A DNA stretch of 64,000 nt from Dakarella massiliensis (GTDB lineage: Bacteria > Pseudomonadota > Gammaproteobacteria > Burkholderiales > Burkholderiaceae_F). How positions within the stretch are numbered: position 1 is the first letter of the stretch; each line of letters opens with the position of its first letter. The stretch is taken from the NCBI RefSeq assembly GCF_001182045.1, contig NZ_CVTY01000007.1, positions 682,001 to 746,000 of the forward strand. Direction: 5' to 3'. Below, piece after piece: positions 30,371 to 39,051 of this stretch. The translations under genes were made by a program, and so were the position numbers. The notes under the pieces are model-generated. The model was not told the DNA's origin. It ran no database searches and saw nothing but the letters and a program-made list of their open reading frames with translations.

Positions 30371-30997
30371 TCAGCGGTCCTGATTCTTCAGCTTCTCATC
30401 CGGGTAAAGGAACGGTATCGCGGCCTTCGTGTAGATCACGAGCGAATAAAGCGTCAGGATCACGGCGATCCAGATAAGCCAGGAACCGATTTCCCCGATA
30501 TTGATGGGCCCGAGCGGGTCGTACCAGAGGAGCAGCGGGATCGACACCATCTGGGCGATCGCCTTCACTTTTCCGTACCAGTTCACCTTGGTGTGGGAGG
30601 ACGCGCCGATCTTCGCCATCCATTCGCGGAGCCCCGTCACCGCGATTTCGCGGCCGACAATGATGAGCGCGACCAGCATCCCGACGCGGTCGAGCGCGAG
30701 CAGCGCGATGATCGCCGCGCAGACGAGGAGCTTATCCGCGACTGAATCCAGGAACGCCCCCATCGGCGTCGTGAGATCGTATTTCCGGGCGATATAGCCA
30801 TCGAGCGCGTCCGTGATCGCCGCCACGCAGAAAATCACGCACGCAATCACGTTCTGGGCATGCTGGCTGAGGAACGGAATATAGAAAACGCCGACTACGA
30901 AGGGAATGAGAGCGACACGGGTCCAGGTGAGCGCCATGGGCACGTTGAAGCGTTTTCTTTCCTTCGGGGCGGAAGCGGTGGGGGAATTTGAATCCAT
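30371..30997 (-). CDS. pgsA: CDP-diacylglycerol-glycerol-3-phosphate 3-phosphatidyltransferase
   Basis: PgsA makes phosphatidylglycerol phosphate, the committed step to acidic phospholipids. The CDP-alcohol phosphotransferase motif D-G-x2-A-R-x8-G-x3-D-x3-D is visible in DALDGYIARKYDL...GAFLDSVADK. The protein has 208 residues with about five membrane helices. The start at 30997 gives a short polar N-terminus before the first helix; the open frame upstream overlaps uvrC and is rejected. It lies 97 bp downstream of uvrC. Confidence 0.96.
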   Translation of the reverse strand: MDSNSPTASAPKERKRFNVPMALTWTRVALIPFVVGVFYIPFLSQHAQNVIACVIFCVAAITDALDGYIARKYDLTTPMGAFLDSVADKLLVCAAIIALLALDRVGMLVALIIVGREIAVTGLREWMAKIGASSHTKVNWYGKVKAIAQMVSIPLLLWYDPLGPINIGEIGSWLIWIAVILTLYSLVIYTKAAIPFLYPDEKLKNQDR

Positions 30998-31094
30998 TGG
31001 TACGACAAGAGCCTTTGCGATAGAGCTGAATAACAACACGCGGGAACATTCTAGCGCTTTAAGGGCGCGAAACTTCTCCTTTTCACACGGATCG

Positions 31095-32966
31095 TCAGGC
31101 AGACGCCTCGCCGTGAAGGCTGAGATAGATCTTCTCGGCGAGTTTTTTCGAAATGCCGTCAACCGTTTCGATTTCCTCTACCGACGCGTTCTTCAGACCC
31201 TTCATGCCGCCGAAACGGGCGAGAAGCCTCGAGCGGCGCTTCGCGCCGATCCCTTCGATATCCTCGAGCTGGCTCCGGTTCCGGGTCTTCGCGCGGCGGG
31301 CCCGCATGCCGGTGATCGCGAAGCGGTGAGCTTCGTCACGCACCTCGGCGACGAGCATCAGCGCGGCCGAATGCTCTCCGAGCACGAGCGGCGCGCGGCC
31401 GCTGTCCTTCGGGAAGACTAGCGTCTCAAGGCCCACCTTGCGGCCTTCGCCCTTCGCGACGCCGACGATATGCGACGTATCAAGCCCCAGGTCCTCAAAC
31501 ACTTCGCGCGCCATCTCGACCTGACCGCGGCCGCCGTCAATCAGCACCACGGTCGGGAGCACCGCCTCTCCCCGGGACACGGGAAGGTAACGCCTTGTCA
31601 CCACTTCCTTCATGGCCGCGTAGTCGTCCCCTGCCTTCACGTCATCGATATTGAATCGCCGGTATTCCGAGCTATCCATCTTGAAGTTCCGGAACACGAC
31701 ACAGGACGCAATCGTCGCTTCGCCTGACGTGTGGCTGATATCGAAGCACTCCATCCGGAAGTCCCGGAGGTCGCCGCTCTCAGGCATCATGCCGAGCGCG
31801 TCAGAAAGCTGCTTCAGGCGCGCGGTTTCGTTCTGCTCGATCGCGAGGCGGCTTTCGAGCGCAATGCGGGCATTCGCCTGCGCCATCTCGAGCCACCGCT
31901 TTCTCGGTCCCTGTGGATCATGGATCACCGGGACCCGGCGTCCGGCGATTTCGGTGAGGAGTGACGACATCTCTTCCGGATTCCTGGCGTCCGCCGTAAT
32001 CACAAGCGTCGGCACAGGAAGGTTCTCGTAGTGGTGCGACACAAAGGCTTCAAGCACTTCGCCCGGATCCTCCGCCGCGGTGCCGCGTGCGAGTGTCGGG
32101 AAGAACGCCTGATCACCGAGATGCCGGCCTCCCCGCACCATCGCAAGATTCACGCAGGCAGCGCCCGACTTGATATAAACCGCGAGAATATCGGCATCCG
32201 TGTCGCCGCCTGTCGTTTCCACCGTCTGCCCCTCAAGGACCGTGGAAAGCGACGCGATCTTGTCCCGTGTCGCCGCGGCCGCCTCAAACCGCAGCTCAGA
32301 CGCTTCCTTTGCCATCTGGCCCTGGAGCTCATTCAGGATTTCAGAACTGTTCCCTTCGAGGAACCGCTTCGCGCGCTTCACGTCGCGCGCGTAGTCTTCC
32401 GCTGAGATATTCCCGACGCAGGGCGCGGAGCAGCGCCCGATCTGCCCGAGAAGGCAGGGGCGCGACCGGTTCTGGAAGACACCCTCCTCGCAGGTTCTGA
32501 GAAGAAACACCTTCTGCAGGATCGAGATGGAATTCCGGACCGCGGCACTGTTCGGGAAGGGGCCGAAGAAGGAGCTCTTCTTATCGACGCCGCCGCGGTA
32601 AAAGCTGATCCTCGGGTATTCTTCATTCCCGATCTTCAGGTAGGGATAGGTTTTGTCATCCCGGAAAACGATGTTGTACTTCGGGTCGAGCGACTTGATG
32701 AGGTTATGCTCAAGGAGCAGCGCCTCGGCCTCTGACCGCGTCACTGTCGTCTGCAGCCGGTGAATCTGCGACACCATCAGCGCGATGCGGGGCGAGAGGT
32801 CGCTCTTCTGGAAGTAGCTTGAGACCCGGCGCTTCAGATCGCGCGCCTTTCCGACATACAGGCAGTTGTCATCCGCATCAAAATAGCGGTACACGCCGGG
32901 AAGCGGCGGCAGATTCTTCAGGATCGCCTGATAATCAAAATCGGCTGGAGGGATTCCCTTTGGCAT
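31095..32966 (-). CDS. uvrC: Excinuclease ABC subunit C
   Basis: UvrC makes both incisions in nucleotide excision repair. The start [13 protein letters not shown] at 32966 gives 623 residues (E. coli 610). Domains in order: GIY-YIG nuclease ([18 protein letters not shown]), a Cys-rich linker (GRCSAPCVG), the UvrB-binding region, the RNase H-like endonuclease domain ([18 protein letters not shown]) and a C-terminal helix-hairpin-helix pair ([12 protein letters not shown]). The upstream in-frame extension overlaps earP's promoter and is rejected. uvrC-pgsA is a common proteobacterial pair. Confidence 0.98.
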   Translation of the reverse strand: MPKGIPPADFDYQAILKNLPPLPGVYRYFDADDNCLYVGKARDLKRRVSSYFQKSDLSPRIALMVSQIHRLQTTVTRSEAEALLLEHNLIKSLDPKYNIVFRDDKTYPYLKIGNEEYPRISFYRGGVDKKSSFFGPFPNSAAVRNSISILQKVFLLRTCEEGVFQNRSRPCLLGQIGRCSAPCVGNISAEDYARDVKRAKRFLEGNSSEILNELQGQMAKEASELRFEAAAATRDKIASLSTVLEGQTVETTGGDTDADILAVYIKSGAACVNLAMVRGGRHLGDQAFFPTLARGTAAEDPGEVLEAFVSHHYENLPVPTLVITADARNPEEMSSLLTEIAGRRVPVIHDPQGPRKRWLEMAQANARIALESRLAIEQNETARLKQLSDALGMMPESGDLRDFRMECFDISHTSGEATIASCVVFRNFKMDSSEYRRFNIDDVKAGDDYAAMKEVVTRRYLPVSRGEAVLPTVVLIDGGRGQVEMAREVFEDLGLDTSHIVGVAKGEGRKVGLETLVFPKDSGRAPLVLGEHSAALMLVAEVRDEAHRFAITGMRARRAKTRNRSQLEDIEGIGAKRRSRLLARFGGMKGLKNASVEEIETVDGISKKLAEKIYLSLHGEASA

Positions 32967-33071
32967 GACATATTTAACCTGATCGAAGGCAGCGGAAGCG
33001 GCCGGGAAGCGTTGCGCTTCACCCTGCTCCGCGGCCGGCAAGAAACTTAAGAGACAACCGGACGGTAACGA

Positions 33072-34223
33072 ATGATAGAGGCTGCAGGAAAAACGATTGA
33101 GCCCCGGGTGACGTGCGACATATTCTGCCACGTGATCGATAACTTCGGAGATGCCGGAGTCTGCTGGCGGCTCGCCCGCGGACTCTCGGAAGAGGAAGGG
33201 TTCCAGGTGACCCTTTATATCGACGACGCGGTGACGCTTTCCAAAATCTCATCCGGCGTCCCGCCAGAGCTCCCAGCATCCGGCGCTTCATCGTCCGGCA
33301 TCCTCGTCCGACGCTGGGAAGACTCGGAAACCGCGGTGCCCTCTGACGTCGTGATTGAAACCTTCGGCTGCCGGCTTCCTGACAGTTTTGAAGAAGCGAT
33401 CGCGCGGGAAACACTCCGCGGGCACAAAGTCGCGTGGCTGAATCTCGAATACCTCTCCGCCGAAGACTGGGTGGAAGAGTGTCACGGTCTCCCCTCACCT
33501 CACCCGAGGCTCCCCGTCACGAAGACCTTCCTCTTCCCGGGATTCACCCGCCGCACGGGGGGCGTGATGATTGAGCACGGACTGCTAGACGCCCGGGACC
33601 GGTTTTCCGCCTCTGACCGGCATTCGCTTCTTGAAACTCTCGGCGCGAAGAAGCCCGACGCCCCGTTTAATCTCTTCTTTTTCTCGTACCCCACGGCGCC
33701 GATCGGGCAGCTCGCCGAAGCGCTTGCGTCCGACCCCCGCCCCGTGCAGGTGATCGCGGCACCAGGCCGCGCGGGAGAGATGCTGGGAGAGGCGCTAAGC
33801 CGGCTCAGCGCTCCGCAGATCACCTTTTCTCCCGTCCCCGCGGTTCCGCAGGAGTCGTTCGACCGGGTGCTCTGGGCATGCGACGCGCTGATTATCCGGG
33901 GCGAAGATTCGTTTGTCCGGGCGCAGCTCGCGGGGAAACCTTTCCTCTGGACGATCTACCCGCAGGATGAGGACACGCATATCGTGAAACTGAACGCGTT
34001 CCTCGACCGGATGGCGGTGGAGTATGGGGAAGACGCGGCCCGCGTCTGGCGGGAAACGAGTCTCGGATGGAATCAGGCGTCGCTCACTCCGGGTCTCTGG
34101 TCCCGGTTCCGGGATCTCACGCCCGAACTCACGCACGGCAGCCTGCTCTGGTCCCGCCATCTCGCATCTCTGGGATCCCTCACCCGTGCGGTCGCAACGG
34201 CTGCCAAAAAAGGACTAAAATAG
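33072..34223 (+). CDS. earP: EF-P arginine rhamnosyltransferase
   Basis: EarP transfers rhamnose from dTDP-rhamnose to Arg32 of elongation factor P. The 383-residue protein shows the hallmark N-terminus [21 protein letters not shown] with the catalytic Asp in NFGD, the [10 protein letters not shown] segment, [11 protein letters not shown], and the C-terminal nucleotide-sugar pocket [18 protein letters not shown]. It is divergent from uvrC and is followed after 91 bp by its target gene efp. Confidence 0.96.
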   Translation: MIEAAGKTIEPRVTCDIFCHVIDNFGDAGVCWRLARGLSEEEGFQVTLYIDDAVTLSKISSGVPPELPASGASSSGILVRRWEDSETAVPSDVVIETFGCRLPDSFEEAIARETLRGHKVAWLNLEYLSAEDWVEECHGLPSPHPRLPVTKTFLFPGFTRRTGGVMIEHGLLDARDRFSASDRHSLLETLGAKKPDAPFNLFFFSYPTAPIGQLAEALASDPRPVQVIAAPGRAGEMLGEALSRLSAPQITFSPVPAVPQESFDRVLWACDALIIRGEDSFVRAQLAGKPFLWTIYPQDEDTHIVKLNAFLDRMAVEYGEDAARVWRETSLGWNQASLTPGLWSRFRDLTPELTHGSLLWSRHLASLGSLTRAVATAAKKGLK

Positions 34224-34314
34224 TTAGCTTGAAATTCTTTCATGCCGGGCTTTCGTTTGCCGATCTCGATGCAACCCTTATGTGCCAGGCATTATTAAAG
34301 GTAAAAGTACATCT

Positions 34315-34875
34315 ATGAAAACCGCACAGGAACTCCGCGCCGGCAACGTCTTCATGGTCGGTAAAGAACCGATGGTCGTTGTTAAGGCTGTCTATTCCAA
34401 GGGTGGCCGTGGCGCCTCTACCGTCAAGATGAAGATGCGCAATCTTCTCACTGGCGCCAACACGGAAACCGTGTACCGCGCTGACGACAAGTTCGAAGAC
34501 CTCGTTCTCGAGCGCAAGGAAGTGACCTACTCCTACTACGCTGATCCGTCCTACGTCTGGATGGACGCTGACTACAACCAGTACGAAGTCGGCGAGGATG
34601 CCATGGAAGAAGCGAAGAAGTATCTCCAGGAAGAAATGCCTGGCGAACTCACCTTCTACAACGGCCAGCCGATCTCCGTCGAACTCCCGACGAAGCTCGT
34701 CCGTGAAATCGGTTACACCGAGCCCGCCGTCAAGGGTGACACCTCCGGCAAGGTGATGAAGCCCGCCAAGCTGAAGGACACCGGCTACGAACTGCAGGTT
34801 CCCGCCTTCATCAACGTCGGCGACAAGATTGAAATCGACACCCGTACGGGTGAGTACAGCAACCGCGTGAAGTAA
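34315..34875 (+). CDS. efp: Elongation factor P, Arg32 type
   Basis: EF-P relieves ribosome stalling at polyproline stretches. The start [11 protein letters not shown] at 34315 gives 186 residues; an upstream ATG at 34282 would displace the numbering. In this register the loop SKGGRGAS puts Arg at position 32, the residue rhamnosylated by EarP, rather than the Lys used by EpmA-type systems. The three OB-like domains are complete. A strong terminator follows. Confidence 0.98.
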   Translation: MKTAQELRAGNVFMVGKEPMVVVKAVYSKGGRGASTVKMKMRNLLTGANTETVYRADDKFEDLVLERKEVTYSYYADPSYVWMDADYNQYEVGEDAMEEAKKYLQEEMPGELTFYNGQPISVELPTKLVREIGYTEPAVKGDTSGKVMKPAKLKDTGYELQVPAFINVGDKIEIDTRTGEYSNRVK

Positions 34876-34919
34876 TTCCGCGCCGGGCCGGAGAGACTCC
34901 GGCACCGATTTGCTGCACA

Positions 34920-34944
34920 GGGCCTGAAGTTCCGCTTCAGGCCC
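34920..34944 (+). terminator. efp terminator
   Basis: A perfect 10-bp stem (GGGCCTGAAG / CTTCAGGCCC) with a TTCCG loop is followed by TTTTCTT. Confidence 0.92.
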
Positions 34945-34972
34945 TTTTCTTAATCTCAGGACATTTTTCGCG

Positions 34973-35722
34973 ATGTCGCTCAAGAAACAACTGAAGAAGC
35001 TTGGCTATAAGAGCCGCGCGCTGCAGATCAAACTCACGGAAGCGGTAACGGATCCGCTCCGGAAGCGAAACGCGGCAGACCTTGGCATTTTCCGCCCGCT
35101 TCCGATTCCGGATCCGATGACGGTGTCTCTCACCGAGGCGCTCATGAACCGGCACACTGACCGGCAGTTCGCCGAGCAGACGATTTCCGATCAGATGCTC
35201 TCGAACCTCCTCTGGGCGACAGACGGCATCAACCGGAAGGACGGCCGCCGCACGACACCCTCTCCCTTCAACTGGCAGGGGATTGAGATCTATGTCGTGA
35301 AATCAAACGGCGTCTGGCTCTGGGAACCGGAGCGGACGAGTCTCCGCTTCATCAAGGGAGGCGATCTCAGAACCGCCGTCGCCCCGGTGGATCCGCTCGT
35401 CTCCCGCGCTCCGGTGCACCTCGTCTATGTCGCGAATCTCGAGAGCACAACGATCCGCGCGACCGAGTCCGCAAGTGAATTCCTCGCCTTTATCCGAAGC
35501 GACCGCTTCAAGCGGATCGGCACCTGGACCCAGTCCTCGGTCCGGAATGCCGTGATGATCGATGTCGGCGCTAAAGTGCAGGCCTGTTACCTCGCCTGCG
35601 CCGCGATGGGGCTTGGCACCGTCTGCCGCATTACGCTTGACCGAGGCGCGGCGCGCGAGGCGCTCTCGCTTAAACCCCGCCAGATCGTGATCGCGTCGCA
35701 GTCTGTCGGACACACGCTCTAA
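34973..35722 (+). CDS. Nitroreductase family (SagB-like) oxidoreductase
   Basis: A 249-residue FMN-dependent nitroreductase-fold protein. Recognisable features are the N-terminal NRHTDRQF (R-S/T-x-R flavin phosphate motif), SNLLWATDGINRKDGRRTTPSP and the C-terminal CYLACAAMGLGTVCR. These match the SagB-type group, which ranges from thiazoline/oxazoline dehydrogenases to nitroreductases. No toxin precursor, cyclase or docking gene is nearby, so a peptide-modification role is not supported. The start lies 28 bp past the efp terminator. Confidence 0.85.
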   Translation: MSLKKQLKKLGYKSRALQIKLTEAVTDPLRKRNAADLGIFRPLPIPDPMTVSLTEALMNRHTDRQFAEQTISDQMLSNLLWATDGINRKDGRRTTPSPFNWQGIEIYVVKSNGVWLWEPERTSLRFIKGGDLRTAVAPVDPLVSRAPVHLVYVANLESTTIRATESASEFLAFIRSDRFKRIGTWTQSSVRNAVMIDVGAKVQACYLACAAMGLGTVCRITLDRGAAREALSLKPRQIVIASQSVGHTL

Positions 35723-35767
35723 GCACACTTTTCTCCGGAATACACATCCGGCGAAATCCAGACAGCG

Positions 35768-35798
35768 AAAAGCCGCAGGCGTGAAACCTGCGGCTTTT
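35768..35798. terminator. Bidirectional terminator between nitroreductase gene and dapL
   Basis: A perfect 12-bp stem (AAAAGCCGCAGG / CCTGCGGCTTTT) with a 7-nt loop lies between convergent genes and is flanked by T on the plus side and TTTTCGCTG on the minus side. Confidence 0.88.
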
Positions 35799-35824
35799 TG
35801 TCTTACGCGGTCCGCGTCAGATCA

Positions 35825-37048
35825 TCAGATCTTCGCGAGACGCTCCAGCGCTTCAACGGTGTCTGCGGGAGAACCGAACGCGGTCATACGGACATAGCCT
35901 TCACCGGCAGCGCCGAAACCGACACCCGGCGTGCAGACCACGGCGGCGTTCTCGAGCACCTTATGGAAGAAGCCCCAGGAGTCCGTGCCTTCCGGCGTCG
36001 CGACCCAGAGGTACGGGGCGTTCTTCCCGCCGATCACTTCAAGACCCATGCGGGTGAGGCCTTCATGCATCACCGCGGCGTTCTTCTGATAGATCCCGAT
36101 CGTCTGGCGGATTTCCTGCTTGCCTTCTTCGGAATACACCGCTTCGGCGGCGCGCTGCACGATATAGGGGCAGCCGTTGTACTTCGTACCGTTTCTGCGG
36201 CTCCAGAGGGGCTTCAGAGCGACCTGGCCGCCCTTGCCGTCCGAGATCTTCAGTTCTTCCGGCACCACCACGTAGGCGCAGCGGAGACCCGTGAAACCGG
36301 CGGTCTTCGAGAAGCTGCGGAATTCGATCGCCACCTCGCGGGCACCCTCAATTTCATAGATGCTGTGCGGGACGCCGGGTTCCGTAATGTAGGCTTCGTA
36401 GGCGGAGTCGTACAGAATCACGCTGCCTTCGCGGCGGGCATAGTCGACCCAGGCCTTCAGCGCGTCACGCGTGAGCACCGTGCCTGTCGGGTTATTCGGG
36501 TAGCAGAGGTAGATCACATCCGGACGGACCTTCGGGAACTCCGGCACAAAACCGTTCGCCTTCGTGCAGGGCAGGTAAACGATGTTCGACCACTTGCCGT
36601 TCACGTAGTCACCGGCGCGGCCGGCGATGACGTTCGAGTCCACGTAAACCGGGTACACCGGATCCGTCACGGCAATCACGGCGTCGTTCGAGAAGAGCTC
36701 CTGGATGCTGCCGACATCCGACTTCGCGCCGTCGCTCACAAAGATTTCAGACGCGTCCACCTTGATGCCGCGGTCCTGATAGTCATTCTTCGCGATCGCT
36801 TCGCGAAGGAACGCGTAGCCCTGCTCGGGGCCGTAACCGCGGAAGGTCGCCGCATTCCCCATCTCGTCCACGGCAGAGTGCAGCGCGCGGATCACCGCGG
36901 GGGCGAGAGGCTGCGTCACGTCACCGATACCCAGGCTGATCACGCGCTTCTCGGGAGCCGTCTTCTTGAAGGCCGCGACCTGATGAGCGATTTCCTGGAA
37001 GAGATAGACGCCAGGGAACTTGAGAAAATTGCCGTTAACAGTTGTCAT
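35825..37048 (-). CDS. dapL: LL-diaminopimelate aminotransferase
   Basis: DapL converts tetrahydrodipicolinate directly to LL-diaminopimelate, bypassing DapD, DapC and DapE. The 407 residues match the DapL family in length and motifs: [47 protein letters not shown] and the PLP Lys in [12 protein letters not shown]. Most betaproteobacteria use the succinylase route, so DapL is notable. It is transcribed towards a shared terminator, with a 321-bp upstream region shared with tetR. Confidence 0.96.
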   Translation of the reverse strand: MTTVNGNFLKFPGVYLFQEIAHQVAAFKKTAPEKRVISLGIGDVTQPLAPAVIRALHSAVDEMGNAATFRGYGPEQGYAFLREAIAKNDYQDRGIKVDASEIFVSDGAKSDVGSIQELFSNDAVIAVTDPVYPVYVDSNVIAGRAGDYVNGKWSNIVYLPCTKANGFVPEFPKVRPDVIYLCYPNNPTGTVLTRDALKAWVDYARREGSVILYDSAYEAYITEPGVPHSIYEIEGAREVAIEFRSFSKTAGFTGLRCAYVVVPEELKISDGKGGQVALKPLWSRRNGTKYNGCPYIVQRAAEAVYSEEGKQEIRQTIGIYQKNAAVMHEGLTRMGLEVIGGKNAPYLWVATPEGTDSWGFFHKVLENAAVVCTPGVGFGAAGEGYVRMTAFGSPADTVEALERLAKI

Positions 37049-37270
37049 GATGTTTCTTTATCAGTTTTTTTGAGCCCGGAGCAGCGCCTTCGGTATTGAA
37101 GACCGTGCTCAGACGAGCAGGGGATAAAAGTTTTTCTGGTGAATTTCGAGTTTAACGGAATTGAGGTGCCTTGAAGCGCCAAACGGGACCCGAAATACGG
37201 GAAGTTTCCGCAATATCCTCCGCCATATCTCGTGCCCTGCGGGATAACGGCCTGAAAACTCCCGCTGTTC

Positions 37271-37298
37271 TATAATTTACTTACTAATCAATCAGTAA
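37271..37298 (+). promoter_or_regulatory. -10 element and TetR-type operator of the efflux operon
   Basis: TATAAT (37271-37276) is followed five bases later by the inverted repeat TTACTAATCAATCAGTAA (37281-37298), which has TTACT/AGTAA arms and conserved AT steps. The predicted transcription start falls in the operator, the classic geometry for repression by the TetR protein encoded at 37370. The -35 is not obvious. Confidence 0.75.
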
Positions 37299-37300
37299 AA

Positions 37301-37335
37301 AAGCCCTTCCGTCCGAATAGGACACGAAAGGGCTT
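37301..37335 (-). terminator. Hairpin in the tetR leader, terminator-like on the minus strand
   Basis: AAGCCCTT / AAGGGCTT with an inner GTCC/GGAC closes a 5-nt apex. On the minus strand TTTT follows, so it would stop antisense transcription from tetR before dapL. On the plus strand no U-tract follows, so it is a leader hairpin there. Confidence 0.6.
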
Positions 37336-37369
37336 AACGCATAGCCATAAGCATAACAGGGGAGCAGAC

Positions 37370-37954
37370 ATGCCGGGATCCAGAAATCGGGACGACTTCA
37401 TCGCAGCCGCAAAGAGCCTCTTCGCCTCACGGGGGGTTGATGGCGTCACGATGCGAAACATCGCGGACGCTCTCGGACTCACACAGGCCGCGCTCTATTA
37501 CCACTTCACGAGTAAGGATGAGCTGTATCTCGCGGTGCTGGAGCGCACGGCGGAAGGCACGATCGCGAACCTCAAAGCCGCGGTGAAATCGCACCGGAAG
37601 CCTGTGGAACGGCTCCGAGCCCTCCTCACTGAACTCTGCCGGGCGCTCTACGAGGATCAGGACCGAGGCCGCCTCCTTCTCCGGTCGCTGATCGACGAGG
37701 ATAAGGAGCGGGGCAAGGTGCTCGGGGAAGGGGTGTTCGGCGAAGGCTTCAGGCTCTTCCAATCCGAAGCCGCGAAGATCTGGCCTGAGCTTGACTCAGG
37801 CGAAATCACGCTTTCCCTCATCGCTTCCTGCTCTTACGCCTATACGCTTTCCGATATGCGGCTTCACCTTCCGGGGATCGCGAAGGAAACGCCCTCCCCT
37901 GTGGCCTACGCCGACCACCTCATCCGGGTGCTGAAGATTGGGGACGCGTCATGA
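37370..37954 (+). CDS. TetR/AcrR family repressor of the RND operon
   Basis: A 194-residue one-component repressor. The N-terminal helix-turn-helix is canonical: AKSLFASRGVDGVTMRNIADALGLTQ followed by AALYYHFTSKDELY, described here as two adjoining parts. The C-terminal ligand domain is unassigned. Its stop overlaps the next start by four bases (ATGA), tying it to the efflux genes, and an operator lies 70 bp upstream. It most likely represses the whole operon including itself, released by a pump substrate. Confidence 0.93.
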   Translation: MPGSRNRDDFIAAAKSLFASRGVDGVTMRNIADALGLTQAALYYHFTSKDELYLAVLERTAEGTIANLKAAVKSHRKPVERLRALLTELCRALYEDQDRGRLLLRSLIDEDKERGKVLGEGVFGEGFRLFQSEAAKIWPELDSGEITLSLIASCSYAYTLSDMRLHLPGIAKETPSPVAYADHLIRVLKIGDAS

Positions 37955-39051
37955 AATCCGGTTTTCTCGCCGCGCTTCTCGCGATACCGCTCATCCTCTC
38001 CGGGTGCTCTGATCAGCCGGGGAGCCCCGCGGCGGACAGAAAGGCTGAGCCGCTCCAGGTGGAAACGATCCGCCCGGTGACAGAAACGAGCGCCCCGAGA
38101 GAATTTCCGGGGTCTGTTGCCGCCTCACGCCTCCTCCCCATGGCATCCCGCCTCCCCGCCTACATTCGGTCCGTTCCTCATCAGGAAGGGGATCTCGTGA
38201 AGCGGGGTGAAGTGATTGCGGTGCTCGATGACTCTGACGTCCGCTCGATCCGTGAGCAGGCCTACGCGGATGTGAAGGCCGCCTCGATCCGGCTCCGCGA
38301 CGCGGAAACCGATGTACAGAAGTTTGAGGGGCTATACCGGGATGAAGCAGCGAGCGAAATCGAGCTCCGCAAAGTGAAGCTCCTCCGGGACCAGACGGCT
38401 GAAACGCTCCGCGCCGCGCGCGCCCGCCTTACGCAGGCGAACGAGCGCCTCGGTGACGCCGTGATCCGGGCTCCGGAATCGGCGCGCGTTCTCTCGATTC
38501 AGCTGCAGCCCGGAACGCTCGCGGTCCCGGGGCTTCCGATCGTGACACTCGAGTCGCTGGACGGCCAGGTGTTTGAGATTCATTTGCCAGCCGAGCTCCT
38601 CGGCTCCGTGAAACCGGGCGACCCCGCGGCTGTGACGCTGGATGGCCGGACGGCCCCCATCAAAGGCACCGTCACACAGGCCGTGCATTCCGCGGACCCC
38701 GTGACCCGCACTGGAGTGGTGAAAATCGCGCTCCCGAAGGGAGACCGGATTCTCACCGGGACGTTCGGCCGCGCCGCGATCGCCGGTAACGCGTCCGAAA
38801 AAGGCATCTTTATTCCGAAATCCGCGATCACGAACCGGGGAGGGCTGGATGGCTGCTTTGTGATCCGGGACGGACACGCGGAATTCCATTGGCTGAGGCT
38901 TGGCACCACGCTCCCTGACGGATCGCGTGAAGCCGATGCCGGGCTGAAGGGAGATGAGATTCTCATCAAATCCCCGCCTTCATCGCTTACGGACGGCGCA
39001 CCGGTAAAAGCGATACCTGATCCTGCCGCCGCAGCCGGAGCCGCGCCGTGA
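37951..39051 (+). CDS. RND efflux periplasmic adaptor lipoprotein
   Basis: A membrane-fusion protein of 366 residues linking the RND pump to the outer-membrane channel. The N-terminus MKSGFLAALLAIPLILSGC is a lipoprotein signal with Cys19. Beta-barrel, lipoyl and alpha-hairpin domains follow: SRLPAYIRSVPHQEGDLVKRGEVIAVLDD is the first lipoyl half, and LGDAVIRAPESARV the second. The coiled hairpin lies at about 85-165. Operon overlap of 4 bp on both sides. Confidence 0.93.
   Translation: MKSGFLAALLAIPLILSGCSDQPGSPAADRKAEPLQVETIRPVTETSAPREFPGSVAASRLLPMASRLPAYIRSVPHQEGDLVKRGEVIAVLDDSDVRSIREQAYADVKAASIRLRDAETDVQKFEGLYRDEAASEIELRKVKLLRDQTAETLRAARARLTQANERLGDAVIRAPESARVLSIQLQPGTLAVPGLPIVTLESLDGQVFEIHLPAELLGSVKPGDPAAVTLDGRTAPIKGTVTQAVHSADPVTRTGVVKIALPKGDRILTGTFGRAAIAGNASEKGIFIPKSAITNRGGLDGCFVIRDGHAEFHWLRLGTTLPDGSREADAGLKGDEILIKSPPSSLTDGAPVKAIPDPAAAAGAAP

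Larger units (their letters stand above)
37049..37369. other. Divergent dapL/tetR regulatory region
   Basis: This 321-bp stretch contains no gene. Its tetR-proximal third holds a TATAAT at 37271-37276, an 18-bp operator at 37281-37298 and a hairpin at 37301-37335. The dapL-proximal part shows no clear structure. Confidence 0.7.

Noticed and set aside
34973..35722. SagB-like nitroreductase as part of a thiazole/oxazole peptide cluster
   Set aside because: No YcaO cyclase, docking protein, precursor peptide or exporter gene is nearby.
35798..37099. 433-codon open frame opposite dapL
   Set aside because: Antisense shadow with no family motifs.
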